64,000 nucleotides of DNA. Origin: Linnemannia elongata (Eukaryota; Mortierellomycota; Mortierellomycetes; Mortierellales; Mortierellaceae). The stretch is from the NCBI GenBank assembly GCA_036320915.1, contig JAXBDG010000018.1, positions 930,001-994,000 on the forward strand. The letters run 5' to 3'. The position numbers and the translations under genes were made by a program. Below the pieces are notes generated by a model. The model had not been told where the DNA came from and ran no database searches. It saw only the letters and a program-made list of their open reading frames with translations. Below, one piece after another: positions 32,844-43,608 of this stretch (within the stretch, counting starts at the first letter, position 1; every line of letters starts with the position of its first letter).

Positions 32844-35800
32844 ATGATTGTCAACCGCCTAAATCTGTTCTGTCTTGTTGATGGACAGTCGACTTTCAAC
32901 GCGTTCCCTGTCGAAATTGAGTCTAACAAGACAATCGGTGATCTAAAGGACCTCATCAAAGGCCAGAAGACTCCCCGTTTTGACGATGTTGCTGCCAACG
33001 AGCTTACCCTATGGCACGTCTCCATTGCTGACGACGACGACGACGATGGTCTTCCTGTTCTGCTCGACTCTATGCCTGAAAAGAAGAAACTCAAGGTAAC
33101 ACATGAACTCTCAGACATCTTCAACGAGAAACCAGCCAAAAGAATGATTCACATCATCGTTCAGCGACCTCCTCAAGGTAATGCGGTACGCGCTTTGCTT
33201 TCAATGGCACCTTGCACATAAGCATCTCCATGGTGCTAACGTAAGGTACCTCTCTCTCTGACCACCTTTCGGACGAATCTGTCTGAAAAACACCTCCAGG
33301 ATTGCCGTCGAGCCTGGCAAGAGTTGCATGTAAGTGGATGGCACTTTTCATTCAAGAGTCCACTGCAATTTCGCCTAAGGGTTTACTGCTTATGACTTGC
33401 ACTCTTTGTCAGTCAACACGACCTTAGAGACGCTTGAGAAGGATATCTTCCATGCGGACACTGAGATCTCACGTTTCCTTCGTTCGTTTGTGACGGGCGA
33501 CCTCTCCTTCCCTGAAGCAAATTGTTGTGTTAAGGGTCTACCAAAATATTGGACTCGATCGAGAACTTACAGATGGGCTACACCCCAGCCTGCTCTATAC
33601 CTTTTGCACCCAAAGCGACCACATCGGACGACAACGACACCCCCCTCAGAGGCAGCCCTAAAAACGATCAAGGAATACGAAAACAACGACATGATCACCT
33701 TCTTCGGCGTGAGTGGCTGCGGAAAGACGCGGGCTGTCGTGGAAATGCTCGCGCAAAACTGGGGGTTCTATCTGAATGGCAGGCGGGCGGACGAAGGCTC
33801 CAAGGACGTCACCACTCTGCTCGAGACAGCACAGAAAATCCCGACACGATATTTCTCTTCCAACAAAGTGCAGAATGGGCACAACATTGAGGCGATTACG
33901 GGCTGCCTTCTTATTTCGCGTATTATGGTCTTACAATACTGCCTGGGTGTCGGTCGCCGCGATACATTTACCTGTGACCGGTGGATGTTGCTCCAAGTTT
34001 GCCCGGGAGCCTTTGACCCCGAAATACCAGATGTCTTTGACGCAGTTTTCAGGGCTGTACTAGACGCCTACCACGATCATACACCAGGTATTCCGCTCCT
34101 GAGCGTGGAGCGTCTGTTGCAGGCTTGATTTCGTCAGGTTCAAGGTCGTATCACCGCGTTCACCTCCGATTCCCCGACGAACAGGTTTCTCGTTGTCCTC
34201 GATGAAGCACAGGCTCTGAGCGATCATGGGAGGGAATGCTTCCTGTCCCGCACATATACCTTAGATGTGAGGTCGACCCGGAGTATTCTCTCTCCTATCA
34301 TACACGGGCTCAGGAACATTTCGCAAAACGAGAGAGACTACTGTGTGGTGACATGTGGCACAGGCATTGGTGCAGACGAACTCGAAATCTTGGCGAACTC
34401 CGGTGGCATTGCAGGCAACCTAGATCAAATTGATCGCCGAATCATCGACTTTCCAGGCTGGGAAACGGAGGAACAGGTTGCCACATACATCGACAATCTC
34501 GGGGATGCGATGGACGAGGACGACAGAGCGAGGCTTCATGCGTTAATACCGAAGGCAGCTGTCCAGGAACTGTTTTTCAAACTTCAAGGCCGTCTGAACC
34601 CAATATGCGCAACAGTAAGCCGATGGATATAATTTATTCATCCATGTCTAGGGACTATTTTTTTGGGATTTTATTGTGTATTTATCCATGATTGTGGGAA
34701 TTATTGTGTAAATGGATTGTGAGTCTTATTTTATGCTATATTTATTGCATGAATATCCTGTGTAAAATATTCTTTTAGATCGAGGATATCATCGCTAAAG
34801 GTTCCACGTCGTACTGGAGCGAGGCTATCGAACGCAGACTCAACGCACTGGTATGCTATCCCGAACAGTTTCCAGTGCGTGGAAATCTTTGTTCTGAAAT
34901 CAAAAGGATGCTCGACAAAGTCACCATGGACTCAACCAAGTACGCGGATGCCGTCGAACTCAAGCACGTTCTCAGGCAGACTGTTGTTCTTCGAGCCTCA
35001 TTGGGACTACCATGGAGCGTGCGAGGAGAGGAGCCTATCCTGGTTGAGAGCTCTTTCGGCCACCTCCGCATTGCTGCTGACAAGGCTGCATCCGGGAAAA
35101 CGATCGACACGGTTATAGACGAGCCATTCGCATTCCAAGCTGCCTACAACTTTCTCAAGAATGAGGACGAATAGTTCTGCAACCACTTCACGGAACAGTA
35201 CATAGACTTGCAGGATCCACAATCTGAAAGGAAGATCTTTGAGCAGCACGCACCATTGGACCTGATCTACGCCTTTCACAAGAAGCAGCTCAAGCAAGAA
35301 CTATTCTCGATCCCGAAGGCTGCCATGCATACGAAGGAACTTAAAACCCCTATCCCTCAATTTGAGCATGTCACTTTTCCCAGGCACTTGTTCGAGCACC
35401 AAGCAACGGTTGTCGGATGGGAAGGTTATGGGCGGGGAACTCGGTACAGGGATACCATGACCATGGGTGATTTTCTGGAGGCGCACTACAATCATGGCTC
35501 AATGAGGGGCGGTTCCACGGTGCCACCTTTTTACTACCCAAAGGCATCCAAGTCAGGTCCGGATATCGTATTTGTGCTGCGAATGGGCGATCAGCTCTAC
35601 CCTGTGTTTGTCCAGACCAAGCTCCTTGCCGGTATCCATCCAGGAGATGTGGAGGAAGCTCGACTGACTGTACATGAGACTAGGCTCAAGGCGCATCTGT
35701 CGGACTTGACCACATACTGCCCTGGCGGAAAGTACCTGAGCCTAATCTACGTCCACCCTACGATTAACAAGACGTCGCGCGAGGGCTGGGATGGTGAGGA

Positions 35801-36017
35801 CCTTTGGGACTCGGAACCTGAGATTGGAACCGATCACAACCAAGCCTTCAAGGATGGCGACAGGACGTTGATGCAGCTCCTCATGATTATTGATGGGAGC
35901 AATGTGCGGGAGTTTGTGCCTGACGGAGTGGTGGACTTGCTCGATGAGGTGAAAGGTGTCAAGCGAGTTCATGATCAGTTGGACTCCTCTGTCAGGGCGG
36001 ATAAAAAATCCAAATAA
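32844..36017 (+). pseudogene. Crinkler (CRN)-type gene, NTPase plus nuclease, broken
   Basis: The start at 32844 gives a ubiquitin-like CRN N-terminus (NRLNLFCLVDG, closing with IHIIVQRPPQ). Likely exons are 32844-33185, 33246-33329, about 33413-34614 and 34779-36017. A P-loop NTPase follows: Walker A FFGVSGCGKT at about 33700 and Walker B FLVVLDEAQAL at about 34186. The last exon ends in a PD-(D/E)XK-like core (GPDIVFVLRMGDQLYPVFVQ, then TK, at about 35557-35625). Crinkler proteins with NTPase plus restriction-like nuclease are known in fungi and oomycetes and act in host or other cell nuclei. Breaks seen are TGA at 34126-34128, TAG at 35172-35174, a one-base frame mismatch joining exons 2 and 3, and a frame change between about 33545 and 33655, where the neighbouring frame is more protein-like. 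The gene keeps its CT-rich promoter (32600-32840), suggesting recent loss. Sequencing error or stop readthrough are less likely alternatives. Confidence 0.65.
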
Positions 36018-37984
36018 CCAATGGCGAGAATGCAGCGGAAGTAATGTTCTTAATAAAGAGCGATATACTATAACTTTTTTTTATGTATATAGCACGTCTG
36101 AACCTCTGTTGTCCTGACGAGCGGAGAGCTTCTATGTCATCATGGATCCATATCAGAAGTACGATAAGGCTGCGTATGCGGTTATCAGCAGGCCCACTCT
36201 TTTTGCGTTCTACATGATGAGTGTTTTAAATGAAGCATTTAAGATACGACCTCTAATCAGAGTAGCCACATCAGCCCTAAGTCTGAAATGTGTGCGACTC
36301 TTGTTGACAAGGTGGAGAATGTTGACTGGTACTCGAGCAAGGTACAACCTACAACAATATCTCCATGGGCGAGTTTACGGACACGCCATGTCGAGCACTA
36401 ATCAACTCAAAGCAATGAGCCTGCCACTGCATTTTGTCCATCCAAAGTTCCGGCCATCAAGACCTTGCATATTTTTTTTCTTCATTAGGATAAATGGCTG
36501 CAGAATGGCATCTGTTTTGCTTCAGATGAAGTTGCATAAATGATTGTTCAACTTTTCAGAGTGGCATTAGTCACGATACACGCAGCACAGTTTCAGCACC
36601 CAAAGTCGTGAGACAAGCAAAGGTCTTTTGCAAGTATTGCCCAGAGAACGTCTACACAACGCATGATTGTCACTTAGCATTCAATGCATGTTTTGCTCAC
36701 TGATTGCCTTCCATATACACCTCCACTTCTTTTCTTTTCACTTGCTTGATGTACGCGTGAAAAATGATGTTAGGTGGGTGTGAGTAAAAATGTTGTCTCC
36801 TCTCCCTCCCCTACCATTTTTGTCCCCTTTTCCCTCACCATCTATATTTTTCTTTTTGCCCACCTCTTGCTCAGTACAAAAGATCGACGATGTAAACAGC
36901 AACCAACAAAGAGCAGATCAACAAAGAGAAACCAACGGAGGACAACAAGAAAGAGGGGAAGTGGGCGAGGACATGGTCGTACTTGCGCTAGGACGTGGAT
37001 CTACGAGCATATTTGAATAGAGAGCGCGTTTGTTGTGGTTTATTTTCCCGTTGTCTTGTTCCACTTGCTGTTGTACATGGTTTGATGGGATGGGGTTGAG
37101 AAAAGCCGAGAAAGAGAAATTGGTCGCCTGACCGTGGAGAAGAGAGAAGGAAGGGTGGGGGAATGAGTATCTTGAAACTTAACTCTACTCCTCCACCTTC
37201 ACATCCAAGGCGAAATGGCTTTTCATTCTTCCCTCTTTCATCCCTCTTTCTGCCAATTGGATGCTCACGTTACCGTAACTGAAAAGAGGAAAGAGGAATG
37301 AGGCTCAACCTTCTCTTACTGTTGTGATCGATTTCCCCGCATTTACCTGCCTTTTCTTTTTCTGCTGTCTATGTGACTGTTAGCGGCCAAGTTGGTCAGC
37401 AGTTAGAAGAGCCACGGATAACTGAAACACCGTTGGGAGCAATGCAAGGTGTGCAGGCACAATTAGACATGCCCATGGGTTTGTAAGCCCTCGATGCCTT
37501 TATTACATATGTGTACAGCCCAATGGTGGGATTGCACTTTGAAAGCATCAAAGGAAAAAAGAGAAAATGAAATGGGCTGCAAAGCACACAAGTTCAGGAA
37601 CCTACCCCGCACTTGATTCAAAAAATGGATCCACCCATCCCTCCTCTCCTCCGAAAAAATATTTTCGAACCCATCCGTAATGCTCCTCCCTCTCTTCCGG
37701 TCTCCTTCCCGGTATCGCCGTCTCACCCGGAGCCCCACTTTTTTTTATCCTTCCCTCCCCTTCGTTATTCTATTCCTGCACACTCACTTCTTACCCACTT
37801 CGCATCTACCGTATGTTACCCCGTATGCAATTAATCTGACCCACAATTGCACAATCGATAATTGACGATTTCCAAAAATCTTTTAAAAGAGGACCCTCCT
37901 CCCTCGTTTTTTTTTATTCTTCATTCGATACCCTTCCTCCACTCCACTCCTCTCTCAACCCAAACACACAACCAAATACCAAAA
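36018..37984. other. Gene-poor stretch with decayed coding traces
   Basis: After the Crinkler pseudogene there are traces of coding sequence at about 36142-36703. These are an open frame from 36142 with mixed composition and a short frame with a zinc-knuckle-like cluster (36596-36703). The rest holds AT-rich and CT-rich sequence; 37670-37960 is CT-rich and is probably the urate oxidase promoter. Confidence 0.4.
36596..36703 (+). other. Zinc-knuckle-like coding trace
   Basis: A 35-residue frame ends in TGA and contains CKYCPENVYTTHDCH (C-x2-C-x6-H-x-C-H), reminiscent of but not identical to the CCHC knuckle of retrotransposon Gag proteins. It is preceded by basic residues (KVVRQAK). No reverse transcriptase or long terminal repeat was seen nearby. 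It is probably a relic or chance. Confidence 0.2.
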
Positions 37985-38935
37985 ATGACTGCCACTACCA
38001 ACGTTTTCCTTGACAAGCAGGAGTACGGAAAGGACAAGGTTCGTCTCCTCAAGGTCCACAAGGATACCAAGGTCCACCGTGTCGACGACCTCACCATCCG
38101 CTGCCTTCTCTCTGGCTCCGCCTTCACCACCTCTTACACCGAGGCCTCCAACAAGCGTGTCGTCGCCACCGATTCCATCAAGAACACCTGCTACGTCCTC
38201 GCCAAATCCTCAAAGGTCGTCGACACTTTGGAGTTGTTCGCCGGTGAGCTCGCCAACCACTTCTTGAACACTTACGATTGGGTTGAGGGCGCTCACGTCA
38301 CCATCATCCGCCACCGTTGGGCTCGCATGATCATCGACGGCAAGCCCCACAACCACTCCTTCTGGCGTGATGGTGAGGAGACCCGTCAGACCGACCTCTT
38401 TGTCAAGCGTGGACCTAACGGTCTCCGCACCGTCGTCGCCTTGAAGTCTGCCATCGCCGGCCTCCTCGTCCTCAAGACCACTGGTTCCTCCTTCGAGGAT
38501 TTCGTCCGTGACGAGTACACCACCCTCGCCGAGACCAAGGACCGCATCCTCTCGACCTGCGTTGACGCCACCTGGGAGTTCCACGTCCCCGCCGTCAAGA
38601 CCGAGCACTTTGCTTCTCACCTCGCCCAGATCCCCTTCAACAACATCTACGACTCTGTTCGTGACGTCACCTGCAAGACCTTTGCCGAGGACGAGTCTGC
38701 TTCTGTTCAGGCTACCCTTTACAAGATGGCCACTCAGTCTATCCAGAACTGGAAGTGGTTGGATCGTGTCTCGTATGCTCTCCCCAACAAGCATTTCTTT
38801 GCTGTTGATTTGAGCTACTTCCGTGGAACCAAGAACTTGCAGGAGCATGCTGATGTTTACCAGCCCGTTGCTGATCCTTCCGGTCTTATCACTGCTACCG
38901 TTGCTCGTGCTCCCGGTTCCCATGCCCGCCTTTAA
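37985..38935 (+). CDS. Urate oxidase (uricase)
   Basis: This 316-residue intronless gene encodes the enzyme that oxidises urate with O2 to 5-hydroxyisourate plus H2O2 in purine degradation, without a cofactor. The T-fold family signatures are present: YGKDKVRLLKV near residue 14, RVVATDSIKNT near 58 (with the catalytic Thr), HNHSFWRDGEETR near 120 and NKHFFAVDLSYFRG near 274. The length is normal (about 300). The C-terminus is ARL, a type-1 peroxisomal targeting signal, so peroxisomal location is expected. The start MTATTNVF in aaaaATGACT context follows a CT-rich promoter. Codons are strongly C-ended, more than in neighbours, consistent with high expression. Poly(A) signal AATAAA lies at 39126-39131. 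Confidence 0.97.
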   Translation: MTATTNVFLDKQEYGKDKVRLLKVHKDTKVHRVDDLTIRCLLSGSAFTTSYTEASNKRVVATDSIKNTCYVLAKSSKVVDTLELFAGELANHFLNTYDWVEGAHVTIIRHRWARMIIDGKPHNHSFWRDGEETRQTDLFVKRGPNGLRTVVALKSAIAGLLVLKTTGSSFEDFVRDEYTTLAETKDRILSTCVDATWEFHVPAVKTEHFASHLAQIPFNNIYDSVRDVTCKTFAEDESASVQATLYKMATQSIQNWKWLDRVSYALPNKHFFAVDLSYFRGTKNLQEHADVYQPVADPSGLITATVARAPGSHARL

Positions 38936-39406
38936 AAAAAAAAGAGTGTTTTTCATGGCTTGACGCTATGGACTTTCGCACTGCATCCTCTTCCTCCTCC
39001 CTCATCAACATATAACAAAACTACAACTTATACACTTCGCACTATGGTTGGAGATTTGTAGAATCTCATGCTGGTTCTTCATGGTTTCTACTACCTCCAG
39101 CGTCCCTTGCATATATATCACCCACAATAAACCTTTTGTAAATATCCGATAACAAGGCTGTGCTGTATCAATTGTGTGTTTGTTTACCAAGTATGAATAT
39201 GAGAGAGACAGAGAGGTAAAGAGAGCTAGTCCATCGGTCATTTGTGCAACCAAAAACAACAAAACGAAAAACAAGAAAAAAAAATATCGATGATAGCAGA
39301 TAATATAAACAACAAAATAACGTCAAGAGCGAACAACAAGGACACACACAGCAACAGCCATCCCAAGTTTTGTAAATGTGAGAAAACAAAAAAAAAAGGA
39401 TGCGAT
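38936..39406. other. Convergent 3' ends of urate oxidase and COQ11-like gene
   Basis: The urate oxidase 3' UTR has AATAAA at 39126-39131. The rest is AT-rich sequence shared with the 3' end of the - strand COQ11-like gene. Nothing else was recognised. Confidence 0.6.
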
Positions 39407-40872
39407 TTACTCGAGTTTGCTATCCTTGGGCTCCTTCTTCTCCTCTTCAACAGCCTTCTTGCTAGCACCAACATTATGCGTATGAGGGTTATTCGCCAAC
39501 TCGGCAATTCCCTCCACATCAACAATACCCCTGACCTCAGGGTTCTCCAATGAATTAACAATCGCTCTCGCAAGCGTCTCCATCTCCAAGGGTGGGGTCG
39601 ACAAAGCCTGGGCAAACGGAATAGTACCTCTCACAGAGTCTCCCAGAATGGCACTAGAAACCTGCAAAAGTCCTGCGAGGGGAAGGGTGACGGGTCTGTC
39701 GGGGGTGGAGAGGAAGCCAGGGCGGAAGATGATGGAGCGGAATCCTGCTGGGTGGGTCAGGAGGGCGGTCTCGGCCTCGCGCTTGGTGGTGATGTATCTG
39801 TTGGGGACCATGGGGGGCGCGAATGCGGCTGATATGTATGCGAAGCTTTCGATTCCTTCCTTTGCCGCTTCATTCGCCACTGTGATTGCTATCATTTCGC
39901 AGGAAGACAAGAAAATCATGGTTAGTAACAACACTCCCAGAAATACACACGCAATAATTATAATTATCCAGTCACCTTTCAGAAAAATGAGAAAAAATAA
40001 AATAAAATAAAATGCACAGCGTAGATAACAATGCCTCTAAGAAACACACGTGTGTACAATAAAGTTCTGTCATGCAAGACCAGTTTCCCCACGACATACC
40101 AGTATCACGGTTGACTCTCTCATAAGTCAATCCAGTCTTGGGGGTCTTGCGAGTATCAAGAGGGTTCTGTCCACGGATAGCAGTCTGAACCGATTTGGAC
40201 AACTCGTCAAAGTTTTGGCTGTGCAGAATCTCCTTGTAGTTGTCTTCCAGCAAGAGACCGACCGTGTGAACAACAGAGTCGGTTCCTGCAATTGCCTCCT
40301 TGTATGAACTTGGGTCCAGTGAGTCTCCTTGTGCCCAGTTGACCTGTTGGGGGTTGTCGATTAGGGAAGATAGAGAGGTTAGGTGTGCGATCGATGGAAG
40401 AGGGTCTTTAACGAATAAGGACTAAATGAAAGAAAACGTACCTTATGGGTCCATCCTTGGGGGGCAACAAAGTCCTTCTGGTTGGCTTCGGTCAACGTAG
40501 GCTTTCCTCGGCGACTATGAGAAAGGGCAAATTGAGAACAGTGACAAAAGCTGATTAGAACGTCTTTTCTTGATAGTCCTCTAAACAGGGGTTTCTTGGA
40601 CGTGCTCTTTGATGATGATGATGATGATCCTCGTACCTCAAGCTTGTGACATCCCATCCGCGAGCAACAGCAACCTTACACACTTGGAAACCTATATGAG
40701 GCGTGAAAGCAACAAAGGCTCATTGTCAGCAACACTCCATATGAAGACGAGACACAAACGCGGATACGAGCTAAAAAAAAACAAAAAGGGCGTCAAAGTA
40801 TTTACCAACACCACCGGTTCCTCCAACGACGAGGAGTTTTTTTGCCAGGGCTTGCAATGAGGGAGCGACCAT
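39407..40872 (-). CDS. COQ11: COQ11-like NAD(P)-binding oxidoreductase (atypical SDR)
   Basis: Five exons join in frame to 306 residues: 40872-40806, 40691-40637, 40514-40442, 40343-40100, 39888-39407. The protein opens with a Rossmann dinucleotide site (KKLLVVGGTGGVG), then SRRGKP, the NWAQGD and VVHTVGLLLEDNYK segments, and FAYISAAF...ITTKREAE, which supplies the Tyr/Lys of an atypical short-chain dehydrogenase. This pattern fits the NDUFA9-like family member Coq11 (yeast YLR290C), a mitochondrial protein that associates with the coenzyme Q synthesis complex and affects coenzyme Q levels. The C-terminal 35 residues are a charged tail (KKAVEEEKKEPKDSKLE). No strong mitochondrial presequence is visible before the Rossmann motif. 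It is divergent with MAF1 across 712 bp. Confidence 0.85.
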
Positions 40873-41584
40873 GATTTTGATTGTGAATGAATGGGTTGGG
40901 TTGAGGAAAAGAAGGAAGAGTTGTCCACATGGCGGAATCCGCGTTCCCTTTTGGTCGCTCTTCCGCGAATCAACAAACACATACGAAACGCCGCGAATAG
41001 ACGGATTCGTGACTGCCGATGAGCGAATGAGAAAGTGTCAAAGTGGTGTGCGCAGACTCAAAGGATTAGAAGAGAGGGGCAACAGGAACTAGCGAAAGAA
41101 AGGGAGGGTGCATTGTTGGAAGGATAAGTGCTATGGACAGGAGCGTCATCATAGGCGGATAAGTGAAGAAGCGATGGATCAGGGTAGTGGTTCTAGGCGA
41201 GAGGGAACGACACCGTACTTGCAGAGGGCACGCCTGGTAAAAGAGGACTTGATGGGGTCTGATTGGTGGCGTTTCGAGCCTAACCCTCTTTTTTCTCCTC
41301 AAAGAAAAAGATGTGTCTCTTAACTTCTTTCTCTTTCTCTTTCTCTTTCTCGTTACACACCCGACACCCTTTTCTCAACCGCTCACTCTTCCCTTTCATC
41401 GTCTACAACCAGGCGTCAACATCCAGGAAAGCCCATCCTCATTCAGCTCAACCAACTTTGCTTCGACCCACCTAACACAGGAAAACACAAGGAGCGGCTA
41501 TTACACCCACATACACCAACGTAACGTCACCGGCAAACACAACTACCTTTTGTTTTCTCACGCCCCTCTCAGCACAGTGCAACC
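40873..41584. promoter_or_regulatory. Divergent promoter region COQ11-MAF1
   Basis: This 712-bp gap separates the start codons of COQ11 (-) and MAF1 (+). The left part is GA-rich and the right part CT-rich (41320-41400: TTTCTC repeats), as expected for promoters firing outward. No TATA box was found. The ATG of MAF1 follows 'gtgcaaccATGAAG'. Confidence 0.5.
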
Positions 41585-43269
41585 ATGAAGTTTTTAGAAT
41601 ACGCTGGCATAGAGGCCATTAATAGCGCGATCAACTTCGAGACCCCCGAGTGCAAAGTCTTTGGCCGTGTCGAACCCTACTCCTGTACGTCCTTCTCTTT
41701 GTCTTTCTCTTGGACACATATACTACCTGACCGCAAACGGCAACAACAAGGACATGCTTGCTATGACGACTGGGCTGGTTGAACAAAACAACACTGTCAT
41801 GCTCTGCACTTACATTGCATCTGCTACAACAGTAACTCTCTCTACAGCCAATGACAACAGGTGTCGACGGTTCTCATGTAGACACCAATAACAACAATAT
41901 TCCGACACACACCTCTACCGTTTCCCCAGGTCTTTCTTGTGTCATCCGCATAACCTGTCGCCCGATTCCAGTACCCACCTACTGTGTTCATTCTCTCCCA
42001 ATCAGGCAAACAAGGAATCGCTCCTACACTCTCACACAGACAAAAAACCTTACCTAACACCTCCCTCTTCTCGCCCATGTTTTACGTTATCACAATCAAA
42101 TAGGCAAGGCCGCGGGAGCAGACAAGAAGCTATTCAAACAACTCGAAAACAAATACGACCCAACCTCAAACGCCAACATTCTCAGCCCACCAGATGACGA
42201 CTCTATCCGGAATATCATCTCGCCGTTTGGGCCTATGGATCAGCCTGCTTCAAGGAAGACTCTTTTTTATCTTATTGGAACTCTCAACGCCTCCTTTCCT
42301 GATTATGACTTCTCGTAAGTTCTTTCGCTGCTTTTGTTCTTGAAAGGACAAGTAACTGCGGCATATGCGTTTTTCTATGTCCGTTGGAAGTTGGGATGAA
42401 TGACATAAGAAGACCCGTGAGAGTGAACAAAGTGCGGAGATTGGATCTATCGGTAACCATAACGAAGATCGAATATGGTTCTGGAGCAAATAATAAGAAT
42501 CTCGAACAAGATCACTACTCATCGTTTTTGCCTACACATAAAGGGCTTGCTTTCTAACTCTAACACAAACTATGCCTTCCTTTCTACAAAACGAAATATC
42601 CAACAGGGATACGAAACCTGAACACTTTCGCAAGGAGCCGTCGGTCGGGATAGTGGTCAACTCGATCAATGCAACACTGTTCAACCACGGAAACGAACGA
42701 GCCGTCAAGGAGGTGCGGATCTGGGAGTCCATTGACCAACTGATCGATCTTGAAGACTCGGACGTCTACTCCTTCAACCCCGACACCGACTCTGACCCCA
42801 ACGATGAAGAAGGCGGCGGCACCCTGTAAGACCTCTCTCTTTCCTTTCTATTACTCTTTCCCACCTTTGTATGCTTGTAGCGAACTTAATATCTAACAAG
42901 GATTTCATTTCTTTATGTGAATGGATATAGATGGTCGTTCAACTACTTTTTCTACAACAGGAAACAGAAGAGAATCATCTACTTCACTATGCGAGGCGTC
43001 AGCAACGGGGTACCAGTGGAAGAGGACGGCGAAGAAGATGATGGAAACTTCTCCAACACGGACGATGATCAAGATGGCGTCGGCCACCGGCGGAAACGGT
43101 AAGTTTTTTTTTTCTTCAGCTTCTTCCAGTGTCAGGTTGACGAACACTTCGTGTTGTTAGGGAGATTGTGTAACTAATGAAAAATTTGGGGGTGGTTTGT
43201 TTACTTTTTGTGTTTTGTAGGAGTAACGTGGATGACGACTTTGTGGCGGGAGATATGGACATGTCCTAA
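41585..43269 (+). CDS. MAF1: Maf1, repressor of RNA polymerase III
   Basis: Five exons join in frame to 248 residues: 41585-41684, 42104-42314, 42607-42825, 42931-43098, 43221-43269. Maf1 binds and represses RNA polymerase III under stress or low TOR/PKA signalling and so limits tRNA synthesis. Signatures are the N-terminal MKFLEYAGIEAINSAINFET, then GRVEPYSCK, FKQLENKY, a central FYLIGTLNASFPDYDFS, VNSINATLF, then WSFNYFFYNRKQKRIIYFT, all characteristic of the family. The C-terminus is acidic (DDDFVAGDMDMS), as in other Maf1 proteins. The mobile loop usually phosphorylated in yeast is short here. The first intron is unusually long (419 nt); the others are 105-292 nt. Poly(A) signal AATAAA lies at 43479-43484. 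Confidence 0.95.
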
Positions 43270-43608
43270 GCTTTGAATTGCTCCACACGAGGAGGATACG
43301 GCCGATTTTTTTCGATAAGATCCGGTACTTGCATCCCGCCATACGACGCGTTCTTCTTTTTTGAATTTCTTTACGAGGCAAACTTATACACATGGATATA
43401 CAAGCACACAGGTTGCAAACGCATGCGAATCAACCTTTTTTTTTTGCACATCTCATAATTATCTCCGCAGACAGGACCAATAAAGACTTTAAAAATAGTT
43501 CTTCGTGTTCGTTATCATAATAGGGTCTATTCAAATGCAATGCCATATGTGTGTCTGTGTTTATGAAATAAAGTGTCTACGTTATCTATTGTTGTGAATG
43601 TACCGTTT
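43270..43608. other. Convergent 3' ends of MAF1 and arrestin gene
   Basis: 339 bp between two convergent stop codons. It contains AATAAA (+) at 43479-43484 for MAF1 and a second AATAAA near 43568, with nothing else of note. Confidence 0.6.

Noticed and set aside
38210..38956. Long - strand frame opposite urate oxidase
   Set aside because: It is a shadow frame caused by C-ended codon bias of the urate oxidase gene.
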